64,000 bases of DNA from Thelephora terrestris. Its lineage: Eukaryota > Basidiomycota > Agaricomycetes > Thelephorales > Thelephoraceae. Under the pieces are notes generated by a model that was given only the letters and a program-made list of their open reading frames with translations, was not told the DNA's origin and did no database searches. The position numbers were made by a program, and so were the translations under genes. Positions 36,601-48,587 of this stretch are shown in pieces (positions within the stretch are counted from its first letter, which is position 1; each line of letters opens with the position of its first letter). The stretch lies in the NCBI GenBank assembly GCA_015956445.1, contig WIUZ02000019.1, forward strand, positions 558,001 through 622,000, in the 5' to 3' direction.

Positions 36601-36837
36601 GTCGCCAAGGTGTCCACCCCAACCCCCACCACCCCTGTCTCTCCAAGCTCCACCGTGACAACCACTAGCGAGTCCACCATTCCCACCGAGGTTACGGACA
36701 ACGCCGCCTCTGATGAAAAGGAGGCCGAACCCGATTTCGCTGAGGCTTTGAGGCGTCAGAAGGAGAAGGAACTCGAGCAGGAGAAGTTGTTGTGTTCGTT
36801 GGAGAACAAGGAAGCCTGTGTAATGTGCTCTGGTTGA
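33649..36837 (+). CDS. RNR1: Ribonucleoside-diphosphate reductase large subunit
   Basis: Catalytic R1 subunit of class Ia ribonucleotide reductase, converting NDPs to dNDPs. Exon 1 is 33649-33670, followed by a 4-nt microexon (33733-33736) and exon 3 (33795-33822); together they give [18 protein letters not shown], matching the conserved N-terminal ATP-cone start. Further exons give [32 protein letters not shown], and then the barrel. Active-site residues visible: Cys in [10 protein letters not shown], the [18 protein letters not shown] loop, NLCTEI (the Asn-Cys-Glu trio), the Tyr pair in [12 protein letters not shown], and the C-terminal redox pair CVMC in the final CVMCSG. A Pro/Ser/Thr-rich linker of about 90 residues separates the barrel from that tail. 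At least eight introns; the joins checked keep frame, including SCN to [17 protein letters not shown]. The gene looks intact. Confidence 0.97.
33733..33736 (+). other. RNR1: 4-nt microexon (ACGG) of RNR1
   Basis: Between intron 1 (33671-33732, 62 nt, GTATGT..TTGCAG) and intron 2 (33737-33794, 58 nt, GTCAGT..TCCAG). The exon ends CGA-G and C-CGC on either side only regain the conserved KRDGRK sequence if ACGG is included: G+AC gives Asp and GG+C gives Gly. Without it the frame is lost. The 22+4+28 nt sum is exactly 18 codons. Confidence 0.85.
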
Positions 36838-37061
36838 TTTACCTCTCCGTAGGTCGTTTCTTGTTTCATCATGTCGTCCGTCCGCCCCTCCTGTTTGTCA
36901 TACTTGCGTTGTATTTCACTGTAATCATACGATCATCTCCAATTCTTGCCTCAGCCACTGCCCCGTCATCAGTGGGCGCTTGTCCCACGGTTTGACTCAA
37001 CAAGTCGTGATCGACGCACCCCGCCCCCAAGACAGCACTCTCTCGCTCTTCCGACTTCATC

Positions 37062-38555
37062 ATGTCCTCTATTGGGGACCTTCCAGCGGAACTTCTTATC
37101 GATATTTTTGAAAACTGCTCGTGGAGTGCACCCCTCGCCCCTTTGACATTATCCTTCGTCTGTAACATGTGGCACGACATCGTCTACACCAGCCCCCGCG
37201 TTTGGCAGCACATCTCGCTCCAGGACGTTCGCAATCAGAGGGTCGTCGCCGTTGAAAAATTGGAAAGGCAGGCTAGTGTATGGTTAGCAAACTCATCACC
37301 CATGCCGTTCGATGTGACGGTGGACTTCCAGTTTCATTCGCAAGAATTATTCTTGGCGATCATCTCCATCCTCATGGGCGGCCTGCACCGTTGGAAGAGT
37401 TGTACGTTTGTTAGAGGGAAGCGCAAGGTGACGGTGGACGTGTCTGGAATCGTACTTGCTCCGGGGGCGTATTCGGACTACTCGGATTCGGATCCGGGCA
37501 GCGAGGATAGTGAGAACGAGGAACGGGCAGAACGCTCGGCTTTGCGTGGGGGAAAGGTGGTGGTGGATCGTTTAGAGGTGATGGTGGACGAGGCTGTTGG
37601 GTTGGGGCAACATTTCGGTGATGAAGACGGCTCGGACATGGACGATTCGGATTACGACGAGCTCGAAGGAAAGTTGCCGACGTTCAGACGCCTACGTACC
37701 GGATCCATCGCTCTGAATTACCCCGTGCCCAACCTCCCAGTCCCAAGCCAGATAAATCCAATGGGAATCACTGTCCTTACGATAACGGAGATGGGTTTCA
37801 ATCCGCCGGACCCCATCCGGCTGCTGCACTTCTTAACTGCGTTTCCGGAGATAGTAACGCTCACTTTTGACGGGCACGCCCTCGAGCCAGAGTGCGACGA
37901 GGACGACATCCCACCAGTCGTCGCATTACCGAAGCTGTGTAATCTCACCATCGGGAACACATGTTCCATCCGAATCATCCTTTCGCATCTCGCGGTGCCG
38001 GCATTGACGAGTTTATACCTCCAACACCTCAATACCGACGCAGTTATTCCGAATCAACTGACTGGAGAGGAAGGCGACAGCGAGGACGAGGCTCACGATT
38101 ACTCCCAATCTCCTTCCAGTGATCACGCGACCGGCATGGGCCTCCGCATGTTGCAGAAGCGATCCAACCCTCCTCTGAGGGTGTTAGACATGGACTATTC
38201 CGATCTGCGCACCAAGGATTTCCTCTACTGCTTTGATCACTTCTCGCTCCTAAGGGAGTTCAGAATTGTGGCATCCGACATGTCGGACAAGGTCATCGAA
38301 ATGCTGGCACCCCATGTCGGCGCGAGCGGGAAACGGGAGATACGACTACCGTATTTGAAGGAGCTGGAGTTGTACCACTGTCAGAGGGTAACCGGGAGTG
38401 CGATGGTGAACGCGTTGAGAGAAAGGGTAGCTTTCGCGCACCGTTCCCCCATACATCCGCAGATGGATCTTGTCAGGGTGGTGGGTTGCGCTGAGGTCCT
38501 TCCCGAACACGAACTCGCGCTCTCTGCCATTCTCGGGTCGGGATTCCATTCGTGA
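37062..38555 (+). CDS. F-box protein, 497 aa
   Basis: Single intronless frame with ATG at 37062. The first 50 residues form an F-box: IGDLPAELLIDIFENCSW, then LTLSFVCNMWHDIVYTSPRV and WQHISLQD, the pattern that binds Skp1 in SCF ubiquitin ligases. The rest resembles the irregular leucine-rich substrate region of basidiomycete F-box proteins (LPKLCNLTIGNT, LSHLAVPALTSLYLQHLN, LLREFRIVASDMSDKVIEML, YLKELELYHCQRV). An acidic insert (YSDSDPGSEDSENEERAE) sits near residue 150. The substrate cannot be guessed. It starts 224 bases after RNR1 ends on the same strand. These proteins are numerous in such genomes and evolve quickly. Confidence 0.88.
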   Translation: MSSIGDLPAELLIDIFENCSWSAPLAPLTLSFVCNMWHDIVYTSPRVWQHISLQDVRNQRVVAVEKLERQASVWLANSSPMPFDVTVDFQFHSQELFLAIISILMGGLHRWKSCTFVRGKRKVTVDVSGIVLAPGAYSDYSDSDPGSEDSENEERAERSALRGGKVVVDRLEVMVDEAVGLGQHFGDEDGSDMDDSDYDELEGKLPTFRRLRTGSIALNYPVPNLPVPSQINPMGITVLTITEMGFNPPDPIRLLHFLTAFPEIVTLTFDGHALEPECDEDDIPPVVALPKLCNLTIGNTCSIRIILSHLAVPALTSLYLQHLNTDAVIPNQLTGEEGDSEDEAHDYSQSPSSDHATGMGLRMLQKRSNPPLRVLDMDYSDLRTKDFLYCFDHFSLLREFRIVASDMSDKVIEMLAPHVGASGKREIRLPYLKELELYHCQRVTGSAMVNALRERVAFAHRSPIHPQMDLVRVVGCAEVLPEHELALSAILGSGFHS

Positions 38556-39878
38556 CGTAGGTCATCTGCTCCGGTAGCACAACAGCTGCATGGTTCTGAT
38601 ATCTGCCCCAGGTTGAGCACCCTTTTAAGCATCTTCAACCTGCATTTAGTCCGGTGTCCCACACATGATTCCACCGTCGTCTATCCACGTAAGTTGTTAC
38701 TCCTGTCTCGCACCTTGGTAGGCACGATTGCTGATCGCGATTTCATCGAGAACAGATCCTGCATTTACCCGATCTAACTTACTAGGAGGATTACTCATGA
38801 TATTCTCAATGCATCGGAAGTTATCTAATTACCATCTCCACATCTCTGTAGGTTTCACGGTTGGGAGCGAGATCTTAAAGGACTCTGTCGTTTGTACTCC
38901 ACGTGTACTGGATGAGGCCATCTGAAAATCGCACATCTCAGCAGCATTTCCCATTTCCCGAGTCTGAAGTGTCCACTACCGTGCACAAGCCGCCTTGATG
39001 TGGTTTCTGCTGTCAGGGATCCCATTCCGGCATGACCATCTGTGCGCTATAGGGTTCGCACTGAATGATATTACCACTGTGTCCAAATGGGCCTTCCAAC
39101 TGCTTTGGCTAGTGCGTACACTACCCGCATCACTAGGGTCACTCTGCCCGGTTTATCTTGCGGGTTTCAGGCTGCACGGTATTGCTCCACTGCTTTTGTG
39201 ATCTGTGTCCATGGCAGACTACCTGCTGTTATTCTATTCCCCACTCAATGCATTATTGGCTTCCAGACCAGCTCTTGAGATCATCTGAATGGTGTTGCCG
39301 CCTCGCTTCCGCTGAAGTGGAAAAAATTGCCACATTGTGTACATCACCAAGGTCACTGTTGGGGATATTTCAAGGTAGCTACTCAAGTCAGTCACATAGA
39401 TGGAAGATTGCAGGGATCAGGCAAGGAGTGCCTTCGATTGATAGACCTTGTGCCTTTTTTACTGATCACAGAGAAGGCAGTGTATTTCTTCCCATCTATA
39501 TGGAATGGTCTGCAATTATACTGTGCACCAACCCTGTATCGAGTCAGTGATTGTATTTGGCTGGGCAAGTGGTAGGGGGTTTGATCAGGGCATAATACAG
39601 ACTTAACATCTCCAGCTCAATAAAAAATACTTGCCACCACTACGGTTGAAGTCTTAGATGACTCATAACATTTCAGTACTCTTTTGTTTGGTATGCTATT
39701 GTTACATGTGTACATACAGTGGACTGGTAGACAGTCAAAAAGTTTTCTGGGAGGATCAATAGTTTCAACAGAATGGTGATAGCAATTGAAGAAAGGGGGG
39801 TCAAGGGTAGAAACTGATATACACAACACTAGCAATGTACTTGATTTGATGGCAGAGTGAATTGGGTAAAAACTTCAA
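38556..39878. other. AT-richer, increasingly CpG-poor spacer
   Basis: 1.3 kb without a gene. Composition changes here: CpG dinucleotides become scarce from about 38950 rightwards, matching the block that covers the next gene. Contains the convergent 3' flanks of the F-box and NLR genes. No terminal repeats or transposase-like frames were recognised. Confidence 0.45.
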
Positions 39879-42800
39879 CTAGAACTTGACAATAACAACT
39901 TGAGAAGAGTTTCTGAGCCTCAGAGTTGAAGCATTGTAGAGCCAATCTACCTCATCTGCAGATGATCTCCAATTGGGGTACAGCCACAACCTGTGTTTTC
40001 CTTCTGGATCCTTTATCCATCCCTCTTGCAAAGCAGACTGTGCAACTGGCCAACCACCTCCAGGTATCCCAAAGTTCCCACCTGCTGAATCATGGCGATA
40101 AAGCTTGCAGTCATCTTTTTTGTGTGGTCTATGAAGGCAGTACTCTTTCCCCAAAGGTTCTTTATCCTGTCCAAGGATCTCCCCAGTATGAATATGGTAA
40201 ACACAAAGATTATAGTCATTGTGCCTGAGGACTGCGGCTGTGTCTTTGACAATGAATGTTGTGAAATTAGGTTCATTGCTGTGATCCTCTTGTCCCACAA
40301 TCCTTGCAAAAAAGCTAGTGTAGGATACCAGAGTTTTCTTCCAAAGGCTGTCTTTCTGGTTTGCCCTTCTGCTGTTAACAATCCCATCCACTACCCCCTC
40401 CTCTGTGAGCAGCCATGCCACAACTGTTTCTGGACCCTTTACTAGGAGAACCTTGCCAGTAAGAACCATTGCCAGTATTTTTAGGCCTGTATCAATGAAC
40501 TGGCAAGTGAAGGGGTTTTGAGAATGTAGGTTTGTGATTGTGATAGTGCTCTCATGCTGGTGTGCAGTTGCAATGTAGGTTCCAGAGAGAGAAAAGGCAT
40601 CTAATTGTTGACTTTGGGTACCAGTGACTGACCCTGGAGGAAGAGATGTAGGGGAATAATCCAAGTGGAAGATATGAAGGAGGGAGCCACTATTGCCCAA
40701 GATGGATGATGAGGTTGGAGAGAATTGAAATGTCAATCCACTTTGTTTCAACTTCTTCCACTGAGTGTAGTGACCAGAAGTATATCTCCAGATAATGAAG
40801 CAGTCTCTAGTAGAAGCTACAAAGAGACTCCCATCAGGGGAAAAGTGGCAGCGCATGAAGCCAACAATTGTTTCTTGCAATAGCACCTTTGAGTTGTGAA
40901 TGTCCAGTATGAGAAGTTTGTTGCCCCCACTGCCTTTCCCAGTGGCGGAAATTCGATTGGTGGAAGGAGAAAAAACCTCAAGTGAATGGCTAGACTGGAA
41001 GGTAGATGGTTCCACCTTGACAAGGGTAGAGCCAACCTCAAAGATGTTGACTGTTGATATCCCAGCAAATATATCCCTACTCATTGCCATCATCCTGAAT
41101 GACTCATTATGGGCCCAAATTTGTACATGCAATGCTGGTTGGACTGGACTGGATGATTGTATTGCACTTGAGGACACTTTATATATGTGCACAGCCTGTG
41201 TGGCTGATACCTGCAATAGTATAGCAATTTTCTCTCCATTCAGTGACCATGCAAGCTGCAGACAATCACCAGGGACCCCAAAGTCAATTGTTTTAACCAC
41301 TCCACCAGTTTGGACATCCCAGATGATAATGGCAGTATTGGAACAACCTGCCAGAAAGCATGCATCTGGTGAATAGGCAAGACCTTGTCTAAATCTGGTG
41401 GCACCTTCAGGTAACTTGAAGGTGGAAAGAAGTTTGAGGGCAAGTGCATCCCTGATTTCTACAGCTTTCTCAGAGACTATAGCAACAACCTGACCACATG
41501 GTGACCAAGTGGATGATAGATGGAAGGAGTGGCTGGTGGAGACAGAAGCTATACTTGGCTGCCAGGAGTCTGGAACCCCTGTCACCACTCTTGGTGAAGG
41601 ATGGGGCCTTCGAGTATAGTAAAGCTTTCGCACAGTTGATGAAAGAGGAGATAGTTCTAAGGCAGAGTGGTAGATATGGGTTGCAGAAACATGGATGACA
41701 TCAAAAAAGCTGGTTGCAAATTGGAAGTAGTCTCTTGCAGTGTTGAGAAGCTGATAATCTTTGGCAACCTAAGCCATGGTGCACATTAGTATTACAAGCT
41801 TAGGTTTGAAAATTTTGGACAAACCTTTTGCAACCAATCCATCAAGGTTTCTAATGCAGCAACAGCCACCTTTGCAGAGTTGAGGACACTAAGCACTTCT
41901 AACCAGGCTAGAAACCTCTCCTGCAGGAAGGTTTGAAGAGCTGAAACAATGGCTGAGATATCATCCCTTGCTTCACTGAGGTGACTGTGCCAGAATTTGC
42001 AGGCGTACTGAAGTGCAACACTGAGCTGACTATCAACTCGTGCCTCTAGGTCTTTAACCTCTGAGTTCAAGGCATAGTCTGGGAGTGACAGAGGGTCCTG
42101 CTGTAAACTGATGTTCATCAGTTCAAGACAGCTCAACACTATCTTCAGGTGGCCAGTTCTGGGGGAGATATAGAACCTTTCATTGGGACAGCGAAGGGGA
42201 TCAGTGATGAAGTCAGGAAATGACTTATGGAATGGGAGCACTGGAGAGTCAAGATCTTCAGGGAGTTTGAGGAGAGATTGTATCAACTGAAGTAGGTCCA
42301 TGACCTCTTGGCTCCCTAGATTGACAAGGATAGCAATGGCTGAAGGTGGAAGAGGATCCATAGCCAGAACAACCATGCCAACCACAGAGCGCACTGTTTC
42401 ATCATCCTCACTACTCATCTCATCAAAAGCACCTTGGAAACATGAGAGGTAAAGGGAATCAAGGGTTGTGGTTGGCTGGATTTTAGCCTTTCCCTCATGG
42501 ACAGTGCTCCCTGGGGCCTTGATGATGACATCCAGTTGCTTGACGGGTGAGGCAAAGCCGTGGTCCAAAAACTTCAGAGTTGCCACAGCATATACAAAAA
42601 GACCAGCTGCCCTCTCAGACAGTAGATCAAGGTGGTTATCTGTTGGCCAATCATCCTGCTTGATGTTACGCCTTTTTGTAATGGCAGATAACCCATGTTT
42701 CAGGAAAAGTCGGATGTCTGTGTTGATAATTTTTGGCTCTACGTCGTGGAGGACAAAGACATCTGTCAATGGCCTTAGGAGTCCAAGTCGGAAACCAGAC

Positions 42801-43050
42801 TGAATTCGAGGTTCCGGTCGACCTGTAATGAAGAATTTGATGGTGGGTATCTCTCCAACCAATCTACCCATGACAGAGAGGATGGCAGACTGTGGATCAT
42901 TGTCTACACACTCATCCAATGCATCAATAACAACAACTGTTGATATTATAGCTGAACTGAGTGGTTCGGCGATCAATGTCTTCATCTGGTTGTAAAGTGA
43001 CTCGAATCCAATATCTGGGTTTGATTGAAGGAGAGGGACAAGAATGGATC
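38950..43050. other. CpG-depleted compositional block
   Basis: Across roughly 4.1 kb CpG is rare and TpG/CpA frequent, while the DNA on both sides is CpG-rich. The block covers the 3' spacer, the whole WD40 part and most of the NACHT part of the NLR gene. The right edge is sharp, at about 43030-43080, inside the NACHT coding exon. Judged by eye, not counted. Confidence 0.6.
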
Positions 43051-44740
43051 GGAATTGGGGGTATTTTTGAGCGAGTTGGAAGGCAATGGTGGGGAAGATG
43101 TAGTGAAGGCTGCGGCGATCGTTGAAGTCGCGCGAACAGAAGAAGGATGCTCCCAGTCTTCCATCGGCAAAAATGTACTCCGCGATTGTCTGAGCGATCG
43201 TTGACTTTCCAGTCCCAGCGAGCCCGTTCAACCAGTAAACGGGGGGCATGTCGAAGTCACCAGACCACAACTCTATCTCGTCTAGGATAGTCGACCGGGT
43301 TCCTTTGAGACAGCCCCGCCGGTCACCGTGTCGAAAATCCGCCCCGCTGGCACGACGACAGCTGTTAAGCACAGAGAATTCAGCTGTTGGGTCGTTAGTA
43401 TTTATCGATAGAAAACGGGGATTCGTCTGACCAGCATCCTGCAAAAAAACGAGAATCAGAAATCGAGCTTCTTTCAAACTGGGGTTCCTGGACTCACAAT
43501 CAATTTGCAGCTTTGCTTGAATATCGCATTCTGCTGCGCCAACTACACGCCTCATTTTAGTGGACTTCCTTGCATGGTGATATTATTACCGACCTGGTAC
43601 TCAGCTATGACATCTCTGAGGTCATCTGCGAGATCGCACGCGTCACTGGTGTCCCCTCCCTTCTCTGTACTGTATCGTTCGGATAGAAGCTGCAGCCTGT
43701 CACTGATCCCTTCGAAGGCTCTGAGTTGGGTTGAGCATAGACGATCATTTGAGCAGGGTGGCAGATACGCACTCAAACAAAGCCCTCTGTCGCTTGCCCT
43801 CGTCATCATTCCCTGCGACATTCCCCTTTACGTCAAGAAGGTTCAATCGTGTAAGGACAGAGTCGATCCTGGGTTGCGGAGATGTCTGCAAACCTGTTAT
43901 TGGGTGCCATTGATTGCGAAAAAACCGTCATACCTGACGCAATTTCAAAACCGCATCGAAGGATGCCTTGAGATTGCCGGTGATTTGCTGAGTGTGGGAA
44001 TCAGAGATAGGAGACAGGAACTTACGGTCAAATGGGCAATCTGGTTGTGGATCGACTGTTGTTGTGTCACCTATTTCACCAGGTCAATGGTGTTCAACAT
44101 CTACAGCGACTAGCACCGACCTGATACATCAAGATAGCTCTCCTGAGTTCTTCCACGAGTCCGACGACTTTTCCCAAATCGCGCTTCCTATCGAGGAGAC
44201 GAGAAACCTTTCCCTTTTCTGCCAGAGCTGCCGATCGCTTTCCAATATCTTCCAAACACCTATGCATGTTCACGTTAGAGTGGGCAAGAAATGACAAACG
44301 CGACACAAACCTGGCGAGTTCTGATCGTCTCTGAATCTCCTCGCTATCATCATCCGGATTCACCTTCGCCAAGGTCGCCATCAACTTCTCCAACCATGGG
44401 ACAAGATCTTTGAGCTGGTCTTTGACGTCGGCATATTCCTGGTTGAAAATCGTCAATGGAATCTGCGGGGATCGCCTGATACCGACGTACTTCATAGAGC
44501 TTGATAAGAGCGCTGATCCCTCCCAAGCACGACTTTAGCGGGGGAAACGCATCGGAGGATTCCTTCGCGAGGTCCAGGATCGTCTTGACAACGTCGACGA
44601 ACCGTTGTCTTTTGGCTGAGAGTCGTCGGTGAGCCCAAAAAAAAGTTGCAACGGAGGCCGGAAATCAATATCTTACAGCCACTTGATTCACTTGGTGTGT
44701 CTCCAGTCGATGGGGGCCGTTTTCGAAGAATCGCAGACAT
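39879..44740 (-). CDS. STAND/NLR protein: helical N-terminus, NACHT NTPase, WD40 repeats
   Basis: Fungal NLR-like sensor, apparently intact. ATG at 44740: MSAILRKRPPSTGDTPSESS, joined to KRQRFVDVVKTILDLAKESS and FPPLKSCLGGISALIKLYE, the usual helical start of this family. Several small exons follow (DVKDQLKDLVPWLEKLMATL, CLEDIGKRSAALAEKG, LVEELRRAILMYQ, a 45-nt exon VTQQQSIHNQIAHLT, FEGISDRLQLLSERY). The NACHT exon (about 41820-43440) carries VYWLNGLAGTGKSTIAQTI (Walker A), VVVIDALDEC (Walker B) and FFITGRPEPRI. After one intron VAKDYQLLNTARDYFQF leads into about 600 residues of WD40-type sequence (LSSTWSPCGQVVAIVSEKAV, GLAYSPDACFLAGCSNTAII, CHFSPDGSLFVASTRDCFII) ending at 39879. Such proteins are thought to act in non-self recognition and cell death. 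Most of the gene lies in CpG-poor DNA. Confidence 0.9.
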
Positions 44741-45404
44741 GGCGTTGGTGTGGTTGATTAATTCGGATAGCGGAAAAAACTAAGGTGGTTTCTGGTCTTA
44801 GTCAAACCGCGACAACACGAGGCCGTCGTGAGTGTTGGACTGCCGGCGCTGCTCCGGTGTATTGCAGTTGTTTTGACGAGGGACCCACACTCGACTGGTA
44901 GCTTCGGGCTCCTGCGTTTGGACAGAAAAGCCCAGAAACCATGTCAGGAAATGATTTCGCCCCCTGAGCGGAGAAAGCGGTCATGCACGGAGTTGAGTCA
45001 AAAGCCAAATACAGTGACGACGCGTGTGCCAAGCGCTTTGCCCGACGTCCCGTTTACGGGGAATTCTCGAGCCCGTTGCTGCAAATAGTACAGAACGCGG
45101 CGTGGGCAACCCAAATTGCCCCTCAACAATGTTAAGCCCCCTGTAACAAAACCGGTATCAACATAGGGTGTGTTTTGGAGGATAAGAACAACGAAATGCC
45201 GAGAGCTTTAACGAGCTGGAAGGAAGTCTCTAGTAGTTGTACGTTTCTAAACGCTGGTGATCAGAGATCAAAGAGATGATCTGGAGCTACTACGATAGCC
45301 GCATTTCACGAAGGGTTTGCGCAAGACCAAAAGATGTGATTCAAAGGGTAACTCGTGTGGGGGGAACTAAGCCGGCCGCCAACGATGGTGAGAGGTCTCC
45401 GGGG
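44741..45404. other. Spacer upstream of the NLR gene
   Basis: 664 bases, CpG-rich. Overlapping open frames on both strands (44802-45088) show no family features. Presumably holds the NLR promoter. Confidence 0.4.
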
Positions 45405-46760
45405 TCATATGATCCATCGGTGGTAGTGCTCGACAAGGGTGCGATCAACCGCGTGACAAGACTGGCAACAAGGGCCTATCAGACGGTAGCACAGCATCAC
45501 AGAAACACGCAGCAGATATTCTGACCTTGACCACGAGCAAACCCTCGCTTTCCTCACGGGCCGCACTGTCGAACAAGCGAATAAGCAATTTGCAATCCAA
45601 GTGGCCGCAATGGCCACTTCAATGGTTCCTGGTAAACCTTTGATAAGACCAGGTGATATGGGCGAACTTACGGTATGTTGGAACGTTGGAACGTCGTGTT
45701 CCAGGTCGGTGATAATAGGGGCTCGTTGGGAAACCTGCACGCAGAGTTCCGTGGAGTGGTTCAGATGAGAGAACATATCGACTACCCAGTTGGGGATCGC
45801 ATCATAAAGTCTCCTGACTGCATTCACAGTTGGACAACAAGTTGAGTCTAGAACCAAAACTTCTGTAAATCAGAGACGGACACAGAATGCCTCAGGTCAA
45901 GGTTTGGCGGGAAATCACGACCTCACGCTTTGCGTAATATGACAGGGGGGGTATCGGACTTGGCGGGATCGCGAAGTTCCCAACTCGTTGATCCCATCCA
46001 GGTAGCGAAGGGTCTTCGGGTTGTCGGCAGCGGGTCATAAAGAAAACACCAGTCGAAGAAAACCTCTCCACCAGACCTTTGCGCAAATCCGAATATCGTA
46101 CGGTCCGCTTCACGCCATTTCTTCGCGTCTACTAGGCCAAAACCTGTGAGGTTGTCGCAGCGATCAAGCATTTTGTCGACTGCACGACTACGGAAAAATG
46201 GAAAGCACAGGCATACCTTTTTGATAGCTGTAGGGTAGGCCCGCCTTAATCAGAGCTGGGGAGCACTTCCCCAAAATCATGATGATAGAATCCAGTGCAC
46301 CAGAAAGGCCGATATATCGACGTAGATTTAGCGGAAAGACTTCGAAACAGAAGCAACAGGACTGTGTCCGTCGCGATGGGCAAATTCAGAACGCCTTGCG
46401 CATCGGGGGAATGCAGAAGGTGGTTTTCAATCCAGTAAGCTGACCAGGTAGTCCATGTCCTCAAAAATCACGTTGTCCAACGACGGAAAGAGACAGATGA
46501 ATTCGACCGGCGCAGTTGAAGTAACCTTCCAATCAACCAACGTTATGCTCTTGATGGAGGGTGCGACCGTCCCGAAGCGAGAGTAAGAATCCAGATAGCC
46601 TCAGGACCCTGTGTGGACCCGTTTGGAAGACTGGTGAGGTTCAAAGTTTTGCACCTCAGGCAGCCCGCAGTGATAGCAAAGCAAGTGAGGATGCCCCAGA
46701 CCGTGACTCGGTGGCACGGGGAAAAGGTAAAGATTGAAGTTGACCGGATCAACTGTACGG
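45405..46760 (-). pseudogene. Remnants resembling an F-box/LRR-like gene
   Basis: Several minus-strand pieces read like the leucine-rich part of basidiomycete F-box proteins: IKSITLVDWKVTSTAPVEF and FICLFPSLDNVIFEDMDYL (around 46440-46560), RLYDAIPNWVVDMFSHLNHS (around 45800), and CKLLIRLFDSAAREESEGLL in another frame (around 45560). Between them, in the same strand, 45892-46171 encodes MLDRCDNLTGFGLVDAKKW. Frames change without clear splice sites and stops intervene, so I read this as a decaying gene, though a many-exon functional gene cannot be excluded. No F-box itself was found. Family assignment is tentative. Confidence 0.35.
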
Positions 46761-46912
46761 ATCACGGCGACTCTGCACCATGGACCACGACCGACGGCAT
46801 AGCAATAGCCCTCCAGAGTCGGCAGTTCAGTATGGGGTACATTGCACTCTTGACTAAAAGTAAAATCACATTCATCTACGCCTCCTTTGCTTTTCTTTCG
46901 AGGACGCAGCTT

Positions 46913-47681
46913 CTAGATGAACCCGTTCGAAGTTAGGTAATCGACGATGACCGCTACAGACTGGGTAACGTCCAACTCGTTTGTCTTGAGATGGATCTCC
47001 GGGTTTGGCGGAGCCTCGTACGGCGCAGAGATGCCGGTGAAGTCTTGAAGACTTTGAGCACCAATACACCAGTTCAAGGAAGTGGGGAACCGTACCTTTG
47101 ATCTCCCCAGTCCTAGCCTTCTTGTACAAACCTTTGGGATCGCGCCCTTCAACGACCTCCAACGGAGCGTCAACAAAGACCTCTATGAAACCCAAAGACG
47201 ACTTCTCATGCAACTCTCGGACGAGCGCGCGATCAGCGATATACGGGGAGATGAAAGCGGTGATCGTGATCGCGCAAGCGTCTGCGAATAATTTCGCAAC
47301 CTGCGGGGTATATATCCGAATTCGAGTCAGAACTGTTCAGACCCGGAGTTCATGAAAAAAACAGAGACCTCGCCGATCCTCCGAATGTTTTCGTTCCTCG
47401 AAACTTCGTCGAACCCGAGGTCCTTGTTCAGTCCGAACCGAACGTTATCGCCATCCAGCCTGTATGAAAACTTGCGGAGGTGCAACAAGTGCTGCTCTAA
47501 CGCACAGGCGATCGTAGACTATAGAATCGTCGTGAGAGCCGCCTAGGAACAGGAATTCACCGCAAACCTTTCCGCTGGCGCTGAGACCAGTCAACCAGAT
47601 CGTAACTCCCTTTTGTTTGAGGAGGTCGATACGCTCTGACGATCCCACGGAGCCGGGGTGGAAAGTAATGTTGGTAGCCAT
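46913..47681 (-). CDS. MET14: Adenylyl-sulfate kinase (APS kinase)
   Basis: Phosphorylates adenosine 5'-phosphosulfate to PAPS in sulfate assimilation. ATG at 47681: [20 protein letters not shown]. Then [14 protein letters not shown], split by an intron inside the P-loop, continuing [13 protein letters not shown]. Next come [20 protein letters not shown] and [11 protein letters not shown], an intron, [20 protein letters not shown] and [33 protein letters not shown], a last intron, [20 protein letters not shown] and [14 protein letters not shown], with the stop at 46913. Four exons, about 200 residues, all catalytic and substrate-binding elements present (P-loop, DGDNVR, the ISP.I lid region). 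Length and sequence are as expected for a fungal enzyme. Intact. Confidence 0.97.
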
Positions 47682-48587
47682 GAGGAAAAGGTCGTTGAAG
47701 TTTTTAGGCGACCCTTACGTTCGCGAAATTTTCACGCGCAGATGGGAGGACAGTACGGGGTCATCCAACCGGGTCGGCATATCCTGAGTTATAAATCCCC
47801 GTGGATGATCGATGATGGACAAACAGTGGTAGCGGCACCGACAGTGCAGGACACGGAGATCCGGGGGGGAATCCATTCTTGCGTTTCCATAGACTGATTA
47901 ATCCAACGGAACCCGTTCGTTCACGGAAAAAGGCGCCCTGTTGCACCGGACAATAATCGCTCTCATGTCGGAGGGCTGGGATTAGGGTGATTGATAGATT
48001 GTGGCCCACAGGCGTAGAGACGGAATGCTCGTCAATGCAACACACGGGGCGAAGCAAACGCAGTATGTATGCAACACGGACACCTGTGCGCTTTTGCGGG
48101 CTGAGCTGTCGTACCTGGCGGTTGCCTTGATCCGCTGCGACATCGCCAGTGTGGAACTGAACCTCACCGAGCTCCTGTAACCTTAATACTGTCATTTACT
48201 AAACAAGCACGCACTGTAATCCAAACCAATGATAATTAAAATGTCCGTTTCCGTGACCGTGTTAGAGCATAAGGCTCATCTAAATATTGAACTCTTCGCC
48301 ATACGCTCTGCGAAGGCTATGCGAAGTAGGTAGTGGATTGAACAAATCAGGATATTTGATACAGGGGCCCCAAGTGACGGAGGCTGGATGGCGAAGTATT
48401 CCCAGACGCTGGGCGAGAGCCCGGAGGGCTCTCCGAGAGGGAGATGTGGACGTGTGGAGATCAACTGTGTGTGCGGGTGGGACCGCGCGCAGACTCGTCC
48501 ACTTCCCAATCAGGTGCTGGTCCGTCCGCGTCAGCAGTGAAGTGTGCCGACTTCCTGAATCAGTAGAAAGTCACCGACTCGGGACGA
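47682..48587. other. Spacer between the transcription-factor array and MET14
   Basis: 906 bases. It holds the MET14 promoter and the 3' flank of the first array gene. Minus-strand open frames at 47761-48195 look random. Around 48212-48240 is a TGTAATCCAAACCAATGATAA-like A-rich patch, similar in kind to sequences 3' of the other array copies. Confidence 0.4.

Noticed and set aside
43552-44500. Apparent duplication of a helical segment in the NLR N-terminus (two segments ending in a YQ before an intron)
   Set aside because: On reading the splice sites the two segments are successive helices of one domain with little residue identity; no duplication is needed.
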